DNA from: Amborella trichopoda
Lineage: Eukaryota > Streptophyta > Magnoliopsida > Amborellales > Amborellaceae
Reading direction: 5' to 3'
Length of the DNA: 64,000 nt
Assembly (NCBI RefSeq): GCF_000471905.2
Contig: NW_006499858.1
Location: 331,247 to 395,246, forward strand
How positions within the stretch are numbered: the first letter of the stretch is position 1; every line of letters starts with the position of its first letter. The notes beneath the pieces are model-generated. The model worked only from the letters and a program-made list of their open reading frames with translations, did not search any database and was not told where the DNA came from. This document shows, one piece after another, positions 1 through 12,200 of the stretch. Position numbers and translations under genes: made by a program.

Positions 1-214
1 TAAAGACTTAGATTTGCATTTTCTAGTGAGAAACATTATCATTTAGATTTGAGAGCTATTGAGTGGAGTAGAGAGATAGGGGGTGTGGGCTTCGTCTCTC
101 TAGATTTGTAGAGTAGGGGATAGGAACTCATCTCTATTGCAACAAGTTTTCGAGAGAGAGATTGTCACAGAGAAAAGAGAGGAAAGTCGGCAATGTAAAG
201 AGAGACGATGATCT

Positions 215-1380
215 TGGCAGTGTGGTTGGGGTTTTGCTGAGGGAGAGAGTATGTATTGATCAGTTCGAGTGTGTTGGGGGTGGCTAGGTAGAGAGAGAGA
301 GGTTTGGTGAGGTAGAGAGAGAAGAAAAGGATGGGCTTAGGTATTTGGAGGGTTTTTCAGATGCCCCTTTGGTTTCCCAAACTGGATTTCCCTTTAGCCC
401 ACTTTTCCTTAACTATTTTGTACTTTGGTTCCAAAAGTCTCTTCACCATCCAATCAAATCGAATGGTTGGGACTCCTCAACGACAACTAGTTTATCTGTG
501 ATTGGGAGCACATGGAACCTATGGATTCATTGATGCAAAAAAATGAAGAATGAACTAGCCAAGTGGAGCAGTTGGGTCATTCGGGGTGGGACGATTGGAA
601 TGTCTGAAGTAATTGAAAAAATTGTGTAGTGGAGGTAATAGCCATGCCATGGGCCATATCTAGCGCATGCTAGCTTATACTAGGTTAGCTAGATTTTTAC
701 TAAAATAAATTACAATGCTCTCTCTCTTTGTTAGTTATCCCCTTTACAAAAAACACTAGAATAGGCATGGACTTGGATCATATGTATTGTCTGAGACAAT
801 GGAGGCTCTCAACCGAGAGACATGGTAAAAGATGTGGTTGTTCAGAAAAAAAGGACATGGTAAAAAAATGTGTTTATACGTGATAGACCTGAAATTCCAC
901 CCAAGGATGAGAATGTTGTCATAGTAAAAGAGGCTTCCAACTTCTAGGAAAAAGCTTCGAATTAGGAGGTTAATTTTCCCAATGAACTGACCATAAATCA
1001 AACAGATACAGGTGAACAAGTTGAGTATTCTAGGGCACTTGAGAGAATTTAGGGAAATTGTCTGGTATCCCCAACAATAGATAAGTTGTCTATGGTCGAG
1101 GAATCCTAGTATCAGATTCAATTGGACTCCAAATAGAGACTTTGAAACAAAGTTCAAAATAGTTATGGAAAACTAGGTTACTGGGTAACCTAGTTTAGGA
1201 AACTAATGGGGCTTGTGAAAACCCCTCCAAACGTCCAAGCCCTTCCTCTTTTTCTTCCTCAACTCCTCTCTCTCCCTCCCTCTCTCTCATGTATAACTTC
1301 TCTCTCTACCTAGCCACCCCAAACATACCCAAATCCAACCTTTCTCATACTCCTCACCAGAACCACATTCCTCCCTCCAC
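215..1380. repeat. Imperfect inverted repeat, possible foldback element
   Basis: The arm at about 215-395 (GGGGGTGGCTAGGTAGAGAG, then GAGGGTTTTTCAGATGCCCC) is matched by the reverse complement of about 1163-1380 (GGGGTGGCTAGGTAGAGAGA, then GGAGGGGTTTTCACAAGCCC). The arms are imperfect and GA/CT-rich, with about 770 bases between them. This fits an old terminal-inverted-repeat element, but no target duplication was recognised. Confidence 0.4.
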
Positions 1381-1744
1381 TCTAGCTCCTATCTCTACCT
1401 GGCCACCACTTGAAAGAGGGGTCTTATGGGGTTTCCCGTGATATGTAGAGAGAATGGGAGTTACAAAGGAGAGAGATGGTTTCTTCGACCTGTTGGGTGA
1501 AATAGAGAGAGAAGGAGAGGAGTTGTAGAGGAAATAGAAGGAAAGGGGTCGAGAGAGACAAAGGAATAAGGAGAGAGAGGTTTTGTGAGCTTTTAGTGAG
1601 GTGGTTTTGTGAGCTTTTAGTGAGGTTTTGAGAGAGAGAGAGAGAGAGAGGAGATAAATAGCATAGAAGATTACCTTTGGGATGAATCTTCGTCCCTTGG
1701 GAGCGCTTTGGAGCATTGTCCAAGGGGCTGCCTGGAATCAACTT

Positions 1745-1866
1745 AATATATGTATATCGGAGATTTTGGGGTATATATATATAAATATATGTATATCAGA
1801 GATTTTGGGGTATATATATATAAATATATGTATATCAGAGATTTTGGGGTATATATATATATATAT
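1745..1866. repeat. 39-bp tandem repeat, three copies
   Basis: The motif AGATTTTGGGGTATATATAT recurs at 1761, 1800 and 1839, a period of 39 bases, with almost identical copies separated by TA-rich spacer. It runs directly into the TA run where the next MITE is inserted. Confidence 0.85.
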
Positions 1867-2323
1867 GGAAAATGCTGAGGTTGGCCCACTAGCTCATAGC
1901 TACATATGAGCCCAACCGCCCATATTGAATCTGGACTGATCTAACGGTCATGACCTCATTTCGTATTTGAAATTTAATTTTTTTCTACAAATTCAAATAA
2001 CTTAAAATTTTAGGCGTTCATTCGTCTCATCAAGGCGTACATAATAAAAATATTTAAAAATAATTCGTAAAAAATAAATTGACCAAAATAATTCGGGGGT
2101 ATTTTGGTAATTTATTTCTTACAAATTATTTTTTTGATAGTTTTATTAGATTCTCTTACTTTAAAAGAATACACACTTAAAATTTCAAGAGATTTGGATT
2201 TCTAGAAAAAAATTAAAATTAAAATACGAAATGAGGTCATGACCGTCAGATCGGCCTAGATTCAATCTAGGCCGTTGGGCTCATATGTAGATATGAGCTA
2301 GTGGGCTAACCTTTGCATTTTCC
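1867..2323. mobile_element. MITE with ~100-bp terminal inverted repeats
   Basis: The left end starts GGAAAATGCTGAGGTTGGCC. The reverse complement of the right end reads GGAAAATGCAAAGGTTAGCC, and pairing continues for about 100 bases (both arms include ACGGTCATGACCTCATTTCG). The interior is AT-rich with no ORF. It sits in a TA repeat, so the flanking TATATATAT on both sides may be the target duplication but is not diagnostic. Long arms suggest a Mutator-like or foldback MITE. A related copy abuts the assembly gap at 36570. Confidence 0.8.
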
Positions 2324-2485
2324 TATATATATATAAATATATATATAAGTGAATTAAATAATTGAAATATATATATATAAGTGAATTAAATAATTGAAAT
2401 ATATATAAATATATGTATATTAAAGTGATTTAAATAATTTGAAATATATATAGATGTATGTATATTAAAGTGAATTAGATGATTG

Positions 2486-2519
<34 letters not shown>

Positions 2520-2600
2520 TAAAGCCAATTAAATAATTGAAATATATATTTATATATATGAATAGTAAAGCGAATTAAATAATTAAAAAATGTATAACAA
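2324..2600. repeat. Degenerate AT-rich tandem repeat
   Basis: Units of roughly 30-60 bases built from GTGAATTAAATAATTGAAAT and TA runs repeat several times with point changes and differing TA lengths. No coding content. Confidence 0.7.
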
Positions 2601-3267
2601 ATTTTTTGAGCATTATCTACACACATGCATAATGAAACTCTATAGCTTTAAAGGCTCATAAAAAATGAGATTGTACGAGGTACGACCCTGATATGAACTG
2701 ATGTAGGAATCGCTTTGAGTCCCTACAGTGTATCGGGCAAGACAAGGCAATTAACTACAGTGAGAACCATCCGGTTCTGGACAACCTTGCAATTTCCTAG
2801 TCGAGGACCATTTGGGACTGGGGACCCACATGGGTTCGAGCCGGCATGGGCAATTCCGAGTTAGCTCGCCAATTTTTAATGACTGATGGAAACCACGGCT
2901 ATGAAAATTGAAAACAAAAATTGTCGATAGATGGTCGTTAGCTAGAAAATCATCAAAAAACACAAATCAAAGGCCCCAAGTTCAAAGTTCAAAAACATTT
3001 GAAACTTCCTCAAGGATTGAGATCCCTTCAGACAAGGGTTGTGCCCCCATTTTTAGTGGGGTCATAAGATACGAACAGAGATCCCTTGATGGTGTTTTTT
3101 TCCCCTTCTTTGGGTGGGGTGATCGCCCTCGGGTTCTGGCTCTGGGATCATTGGGGCAAGATTCCAATGGGGGATCGCCACCCCCCAACCAAGCTTCTTG
3201 CATCTGCCACTGCCTTTCTTTTGTTAATCATTAATGCTGTCATAACTGACTAGTTCTTTTACTTCAG

Positions 3268-6200
3268 GAATAGTGAAGATGCTAACAACTTTCTTCCTGG
3301 ATCTTCACATACAAAGTATGTGTTGCCTCTACTATGTTGTGCATTTTCGCTGTTATCTTAATGGTTCAAGGTGATAATCTTTCAAGTTTATATTGTTTCT
3401 AGGTCAAAGGGCAATGGCATAGATGCAGTTCAGGTTTGCAATGGTCCACTATTTATCTTTGGTACTTTTGTCTTTCATTTCAGATGTTTTATTGAGTCGC
3501 TTTTCTTCTAGACATCAATGGTTTCCCCAGATATAGAATTGGGAGTAAATCATAACGATATCTGGCTGCTCTTCAATGAAGCTCAACAAAGTAAGCCTTT
3601 GCTTCCTATAATCTTTCTACATGGATATTGCTGACATGTTCATTTATCAAATTAAAATTGACACAGAATTGTGCATCACTTTGTTACTATGTTATAAAAT
3701 TCATTTCTTCATTCTTCATTGCACCAAAAGTCTGATTTGTTTTATTTATCTATATGCTTTCTTCATTGTGCCAAAAGTTCTGAATTATTATTCTAGATCA
3801 TACATAGTTGTTTTAGGTATGAAAATGTTGAACATTTGTATCTTTTTATGTATTTCCATGATAAAAATACTCCTTAGAAAAGAATAAGTTTTCATGTTAA
3901 AAAGATATGTGCTTATTCATAGACGATTAGATCATTAGTTGAATGGGAACCATGAATTTGTTTGTTCCCCGTTCCATGCATTGCACTACTATTTATGTGA
4001 TCGGTATTTTGTGTTTTGCTTATACATTTGCATGGACGTGTTTGTTAGAGGGAAGGAGGGAGGGAGGCAGAGAGAGACATGATATAACTTGCATTTATCA
4101 ATGCAATGTTACCAGCTCCTCTTCTCTTCCCCTGAAGAAGCTGAATAATTCAGCTTCAACTTCATCACTGAAGCAAAACACTTCTGTTGAAGAAGGCAGC
4201 AATTCTTTATTTTTCTTATTTTATTGATTTTCATTTTTCATTTGTTTGAATTTTAAAAAGTTTTTCAGTTAAGCGATCATGAAGTCTTTATCCCATCTGG
4301 TTGAACCAGTGAAGCACTTCTCTTCCTATGCTAAACTGAAGTGGTATTGAAAGCAAATCTCCAAGCGCTTGTCCAACCTGAGGGCTTTCAATTGTTCAGT
4401 GAGAAAAAAAGACTTAGCTGCATGTTTTAAAGGGCGTAATGAAATGTTCCTTATGACCACTATGACTATAAACAAAACTAGCCTTTTATATCACTATCCC
4501 ATGCGTGTGCAATGAACATGCTTCTTGTGCTCATGTGTCAAAAATACTAATTTTTTGAAGTTATTCGAGCCTATCCTTTCTAAGAGTTTTGGTAAGCATA
4601 TCAACAATTGATCTGGCTACCTTGGCATATAGCTTGACACTGGAAACAACTTGGGAACATCTATGGGATACGAAAGGACCACAAGAATAATTTGGTCTAG
4701 GAGTCACCAAGGAATTGCCACGGGAGCATTATATTTAGAGGAAGAGATGCAACCAAGGTGCAATATTCTTATAATTAAACATGACCTTTTGGTAAATTTT
4801 CAGGTTGTAAGAATGCCCTTATTTTTGCCAATTGCTTTTATGAACATTTTGGACTCTTTTGGCTAGGGGTACGTATGTTCAAAGTTAAGAATACTTTCCT
4901 TTTTGGGTAATTCAGTGGGGATAACGAACCCCTACCCATTTTTGAAATCAGTAGTGATTTTTTAATGCGTTAGGTGAGAATGGAAGCCTAGACCTTAGCT
5001 GAGGCACAAGTGGTGCTACTACCACGACCCCAACCCCAACCCCATTCTCAAGTTAAGTATTACTTTCTTTCTTCATAAACTGCAGGTCAAAACCCCTTGA
5101 GATTTTTTATGGGTTATAGTGGAGAGGAGAGGGAGAGGGGTTGGAAATGATAGTTTGGGAGGTTTTTTAGGATCTTTTTTTTTTCTTTTCCTGGTTGGTT
5201 TTTTTTTTTTTTGGGGGGGGGGTGGGGTGGGGTGTAAACATGGGTGTGCCATGTCCTAAATGAAATAAATATAATGGAAATTTATGTAATCTCCCCCATA
5301 TAGAAGATACTCCACATGGTAACCCATATTGGAAAAGTCCTCTCACAATATACTTGCTTTATTTTTCTCCACTCTAATCCCCTGCATAAGTTTCCCAATG
5401 CATGTAGGACCAAATCACCCTTAGCAGGCAATGAGGAAAAAAGTAGAAAACACATCATTTCTCTCTCTTCCCAGCTTTTTCTCTCTGTAAATTTTTCTTC
5501 CCTGCTTTCCTCTTTCTCAAAGAAGAAGCAACTTCCATTTCATTTTTTTTCCCCAATGCCTAAGCAACATATATGCTGGAGGAGTATATACTTTTAATTA
5601 ATGAAATATTATACTGAAAGTTAGCCTCTTTATTCGTAAGACCATAGATAATCTTGTGCTTCGGACTTTCAAAAAGGTATATGTCTTTCTGTATTTGATG
5701 AACCTGGATTCCAAGGATTGCTGAAATACTATGTATGCGTGCTGATAAAATTGTGCGAACGTACATGACATGCATGTTGTTCTTTCCGTGCACAGCCACT
5801 TGCTCTAAACACATGACCCTCCCTGAGAACATGCATCAGCATGGAACACTAAACCTATTGAATAAACCTCAAATGGTTTATAATCCGCTTTGGAGACTTT
5901 CCTGGGGAAAAACTTGATATTCATTCCTGTTTCATTTCCTTAAAAAGTTTTACCCTATAGTGATGAGCTGCTTTTAAATTTGTTGAAATATCATTATCTA
6001 AGCATGACAGTCATTTCCTTAAATAAATGTTTCTCAATTGTGTCAATCTTTTCTGATATTTTTTAATTGTGGTCTAGATATTCTATACCTAAATAAACAG
6101 CGTCTTATGGCAATGGAGAAGCTTAACAAAATTCAGAAGGAAAAAGAGTTGTTGCTTTCTAGAATAAAACAGCTGGAGTCAGAAAAGATGTCTGGCACGC

Positions 6201-9200
6201 TTGATGGTGATTTTCCAGACCTGGAAGTTGAATTGACTCCATGATCTTCATTTGTAATTTATTCATAAATATTTGTTGTTTATAACTTTATATAAGTATT
6301 TCTTGTTTTTAGTTATTTGTAAATGGTGTTTAGAAGTACCGTTAACTTGAGGAGAAGGTTTAGTCCTTTTTATTAGACTTTTTTTTTTTTTCACTTGAGT
6401 CAGCAATTAAAGGACATAAGCATTGTGAGATTTTTGAAGGCCTGTCATGGTATCTGGCTTATAAATTTTGAATGTTTCAAATCAGGGTCTTCATTTGTAT
6501 GAATTATGGTTTTCCTTTTTCTTTTTTATTCTTTTGCATCCTCTGGGTCATGAATTTTCTGAATTTGGACACAGTTTTAGCCATGATGACTGCAAACTTA
6601 AGAGTTATTACGTTCTTTAATAAGATGCTTTTCTTTCTCAGGTACGACTACGGTCCCAAAGGAAAAAACCAAGCCAAAAGGGGACAAGCCAGTCATTTTT
6701 GGTGAGCTGCTCTTGCGAATTGATTCAATGGTCCTTTCTGGTGCTATTAGCCATGGGGAGGCATCTGATCTGAGAAGTATGGTCATGGAAGATAAAGCCA
6801 TGCTGGCAGATGCTTTTCATGACTTGCATAAAAATGATGGCGAGCTGCTCGTATGTCTTCGGCGGTTTTATGATCAAAGCAGGCGGTAAGTTTTCTGTAT
6901 CCATTGTTGAGTATTCATTTGGCTTAATTGAAATTTTTCTGTAATAACTAAGTTCTTTGAAAGCTCGAGCCCATTGCTGAGGTGCAGATATGTCACTGTT
7001 GATCCATTTGATAATGTTCATGGAGTCCGGTCCCCTAAAATAATGGTGGTTCATTCTCATCCTAACTAGTGTATACATAAGTAGTGTGTTTGCTTCACGT
7101 GCACACGCAATACTGACAAATAGAGGCTCATGTTGTAAGAAATTGAAATCGAGACCCATAAATGTGTGCAAAGTTGGGTTTTTTCTTGCATGTGTAGAAC
7201 TTGTTTACTAAAATAAAAAAATCATGTCTTCTGTATACTCCTAATGCACTGTTGGACTTGTTCACAATTACATATTCTATGGGCTTTCTATTATTTCATT
7301 GAACTACGAATGTTGATTTATTGTGTGTCTTTTATGTTTTATTTTTTTAAACTTCTTGAATGTCATGATGATATTTGTGTGCTCTCAATGGATTTTGAGC
7401 TCGCCCCCCCAATGTTTTCCAATGGGTTTTCATCTAGTTTTTATTGTACACTATAAGATTATATAGATGCCATGTGCTGTCAAAAACTAAAAACTGTTTC
7501 TATTTGAATAGTTTCCATATCCAACTTCATGTTGTTTCCATGTGGATGTTGGCAATGTACTTGCATGTGTGTAAATTGTATATTAAGTTTCAAGTGACAC
7601 TCCCAAGATTCAAATTGTCTAAATTTTCATAACCACTAATATGAAAACTTTCCATCTTGGCTTATATTATATGATCTGTATGATCTTTATTCATATCTGA
7701 CCTTTTTCTTTTATTGGCTATGCAGAACGGGTTTGCACATTGTACAAATATGCACTGAATTAGAACCAGTTGCTTCAGTTGGATCTTTGGCAACTTATGT
7801 GACAGGCTTGTCTCGTGCACTGCAGAGAAAAGGCAATACGGTGGAGGTTATTTTACCCAAGTATGACAAGTAGTACTGTTTCTTAATAAATTCTGCTAAG
7901 GAGTATTTGTGTTAAGGAGTATATTTGCATTGATGCATCCTTATCTTTTAACACTGAAAAGGGATTTGGAGCTCAGTAGTAGGATTCTAACTTGGGACAT
8001 GGTGTTGCAAAAGTAAACATCTTACCAATCACACCCAAGCTTGAATCCTTGGAAAGGGAAACTTCTGATGTCTTTTAGTTGAAACGAAAGTCAATTTTGT
8101 CTATATCATTTGAATATCTTGAGTATTTAACTTTGTGCATATTAGCAAGTACTTTAATGAGTTCATTGATTTTTGTGAAAGGGATAGTTCCATAAACTAA
8201 ATGAAGTTCAAGAAGTTCAAGATTCAGTGAAACTTCTCATTTCATTCACTTTCAGCAATCCATAGGCAAAATCCGACTGTTTAGCTTTCAATGAAGAGCG
8301 CAAGATTAGCTAATATGTCCATGACAGTCTTCGCTTTCCTATGTACATTGAGACACATACCTAGATCCTATTTATTTCTTGAGCTTCCCTAGGTGATGTT
8401 TGCAGCTTGTCAATGTTGGAAATAATTAAGTATTGTTATATTGATGGATATGAACGTCTTTTATATTTGTTTAGGACTTATATGTCCTATTTTGTTATGC
8501 ATGGGGCAGTATTGTAATTAGTTCATTTTATTAATACAAATAAGAGGTGCGTGCTGGTCATTCTTGACCAACACGCCACTCGCTTCCCCCCCTCTCTCTC
8601 TCTCTCTTCCTCAAGCCTCTCTCTCTCGTCTCCTCTTTCCCTCTATTACTACTTTCTAATATCTTATTTTTACTTTTCTCTTCTTTAATTTTGCCCTAGA
8701 TTATTTTCAACTTGGTATCAGAGCATTCTAAAGTATCGAAGAAAAGGTGTGTGGGTGTTTTAGGGCTGATGTCATCCATATGAGTAGATGATGTCATCAT
8801 GCCTTGAAACCCTAACTTTTTCCAGCAATTTGTATTGATCAAAGTGAGTTTTTTTGGAGATCTCCTGTTGTAGGTAATGTGTTTCCTAAAAAGCCTAAAT
8901 CACAAATGGATTAGGGGTTGTGTACCTCAATCAAGAAAAGATTGGTAGTGTTGTTTTTAATGTTAGTTTGAGTAGAAAAGAGGTGTGATCAAATGTGAGG
9001 GTGTAACCAGATCTGTAACTCTTTTCTTGGAAGAGTTTTGAGATGTTCTTTTGTATAGAAAAGAGTTGTGATCAGATATGAGGGTGTGACCAGATCTTCT
9101 AAATTTTTTTTTTTTTTTTTTTAAGAGATCTGAGGTGTAACTTGATCTCAATTGTTGATTAGATCCGGGGGTGTATAACCAGATCTCAACTACAGTAGAT

Positions 9201-12200
9201 GTCTCAATAAAAATGAAATATAGAGCAATCTGGACTCCAAATTACCACAATTAAATTTGATGGCACAAATTTTTTGGAATGGGTCAGGTCAGTTAGATTA
9301 TTTCTTAGTGGAAAGAAATATTGGGATATATTGAAGGTTGAGTAGAAAAACCAGATCTCAAGGATCATAAGTATGTGGATTGGAAGGCTGATGGTATGGG
9401 AATTATGAATTGATTATTGTATTCTATGCAACCTAATCTGAGTTGAACTTTTATGAACTGCAATGCCCCTAAGGAAATATGGGATGCAGTTCTTGAGGCG
9501 TATTACCAAAAGAAAAATATTGTAAAGATTTATGAATTGGGTCAACAAATCAGTAGTTTTTAACCAGGGGACTTGTTTGTTGTAGATTAGTATGCTTGTC
9601 TACTTTTTATATTGGGATGAAATGAGCCATTATCAATCCATACAGTGCTCATCTTGTGCAAAAGAACAAAAGCTAGAAGGTAGAACAAATGAAGATTTTT
9701 CATCTTTTGAGCGAGTCAATAGGGAATATGAATCAATTAGAGCAAATGTTCTTGGCAATGTGACTTTACCATGACTTGGAACTGGTTTATCTCTCCTGCA
9801 GACTGAGGAAATTCACCACACAAATTATGGCAATACCTATAGGCGAAACATAAAGATCTGCTCTACTCTCAAGTTCAAGTGGTAATCGAAGTGAAGGACG
9901 TTTTGGGAGTTGAGGTGGAGGCCGTGGTGGTGGACATGGCCGTGGGAGCCCCACATGTGATGAGAAGGACAAGTGCACCCATTGTGGCAAGACAAGACAC
10001 ACAAGGGATGCATGTTGTGATCTAATTAGACGCCCTAGATGTAACTTTTCTCGAGCAAATTCAGCAACAATTAGTGAAGATGTTGCTCCTGTTATGCATT
10101 GTCAACAAGATGCTACTACCTTTGAACTTGAAGAAGAGTTGGTGACTATTCCTAAAAGAGAACTTCTTGGTCTCAAGCAGCATGCTTCCATTTGAGACCC
10201 TCCTTCCTCTAAGTTTCATATTGCCAATCAGGCATATCTGCATCAGCTTAGCATGCCTCCATAAATTTATATAAAACCTGTTGGATGTTTTCTTATATTA
10301 TTTATTATAATCAAGAATATGTTAAAATAGCAAATGGTTATCTTTTTCTAATCAAGGGAAAGGGAACAAGGAACAATGTCTGTTACTCCTGTTAACTTGT
10401 CATCCACCTTGCATGTCCCCAATCCTACAAGTAATCTCCTCTCAGTTAGTCTCACAAAAACTTTATACTGCAATGTAACTTCTTTTCCCTCCCATTGTGT
10501 CTTAGAGGAAACTTGTCATCCACCTTGCATGTCCCCAATCCTACAAGTAATCTCCTCTCAGTTAGTCTCACAAAAACTTTATACTGCAATGTAACTTCTT
10601 TTCCCTCCAATTGTGTCTTATAGGACTTGGTGACGAGGAAGACATTTGGGCGTGGTCGTGACGATGGAGGGTGGTGCCTTTTGGAGACTCTAGATCTTGC
10701 CTTGGCTACTACTGCTACATCCTCCATTGCTAATGAAGAAAGGGTGTACTTGTGGCTAGTGTTTTAAAAAGCAGACCGCCCAACGCCTAAGCAGCCTCCT
10801 AGGCAGTCCAGAAGACCTGGGCCCCCCGCCCAGGCCTAAGCGGCTAAATTAGGCTGGCTGTCCCTAGGCGTCAGGGAACCTGCCCCAAGGGTGGAAATGC
10901 CCCTCGTTGAGGGAATTTTTTTGTCCTTTTTTTTTTTAATATTAAATGGGCAAAATTGTGGGTTTTAGATTCATTTGAAACCTAAACCCCATTAGAGCCT
11001 ATTTTAGAGAAAGAAAAACTTCAAAAAACTAGTGTTTGGTGATTTCCATAAGATCGAAGGGTTTCTCAAAGTTACGAGAAATTGATCTAAGCATCACCCA
11101 GTGATATTAGATTTAGTGGACTATCAAACTATGGACTTATAGAGTATGGAGGAATGTGTACCATGTGAACTTGTGTACTACATATTTGATATGCCCTAAA
11201 TCCCTAACTCGTATATGTTATACAGTTATACTTATATTGTTAGATTATAAGGACACTTTTCTTTCTATTGGGCTGCCCAGGTTCTGAGCAGCTTGGACCC
11301 CCCAGCTGCCTAGGCTTATGGCACACCTGTCAAGGTCATGTGTCAATTTTAGTTCCTAAAATGTTTGAGTCTCTAAGTCAAGTGCAATTTCAATGTCATA
11401 TTTGTGAGTTGTCAAAACATTGTAGCACTTAATTTCCAATCAGCATTAGTAAAAGGAGTGATACTTCCATCTCTCTCATGCACTCTGATGTGTGGGGTCC
11501 TTCTCCAGTTGCCTCTGTGCATGGTTGCTGTTTCTTTGTTGCATTTGTGGATGATTATTTTAGATGAACAACTATTCAACTATTTATTTAATGAAACATA
11601 AAGATGAAGTTGCTAATTTATTACAAGTTTTATGACAAAATGGTTAAAACTCAATATGATGCACAAATTAAAATCTTGTGCTTTGACAATGGGGGTGAGT
11701 ATGTGTGAAAGCAACTCAAAGATTAGCTTATTGGTCAGGGGATTGAGTTCCAAGCAACATGTCTATACAAACCTCAAGAAAATGATATTGCTGAGGGGAA
11801 AAATAGGCACTTGTTGAAAGTCACCTGAGCTCTCTTATTAGGAATGAAAGTTTCAAAATTTTTTTGGTCTGAAGCCGTTCTCGTTGCTGCCTTTTGAATA
11901 AATTGCATGCCTTGAAGTTATTTATTCAAACTCTTCCTTGTTCCCTATACCCCCAAAAATGTTTGTCAAATGTGTTTTTTTAGGATATCTATCTCATCAA
12001 AAGGAATTCAAGTGTTATGATCCTATTAAAAAAGTTTGAGAGGGTGGGTTTGCTAAGTCTTGTCAAAGCCCTCGTTCAAGAGTTTGTTGTTGCAAAGAAA
12101 AAGTGGAAGCGGGCTTTGACAAGACTTGGATACCACTGGCAAAGCTTGTTGCCTACACTGCCTTCACTGGGATCGACCACTATTCTTACTTTCTCTAAAT

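Larger units (their letters stand above)
1..3267. other. Presumed intron or upstream DNA of SS5, repeat-filled
   Basis: No coding exon could be supported here. The stretch holds GA-rich and CT-rich tracts, an inverted-repeat pair, a 39-bp tandem repeat, a long-TIR MITE and degenerate AT-rich repeats, each listed separately. The part from 2600 to 3267 is more GC-rich and unique-looking. An open frame at 2908-3234 was examined and set aside because its only good donor gives the wrong phase for the exon at 3268. Confidence 0.5.

Noticed and set aside
756..1157. 133-residue minus-strand ORF
   Set aside because: Hydrophobic and aromatic-rich translation of AT-rich DNA inside an inverted-repeat region; no family resemblance.
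2908..3234. Open frame upstream of the first SS5 exon, possible extra exon
   Set aside because: Its best donor (after GACAAGG) leaves one base, but the exon at 3268 needs two. The compatible frame has a stop. It starts with TTG, not ATG.
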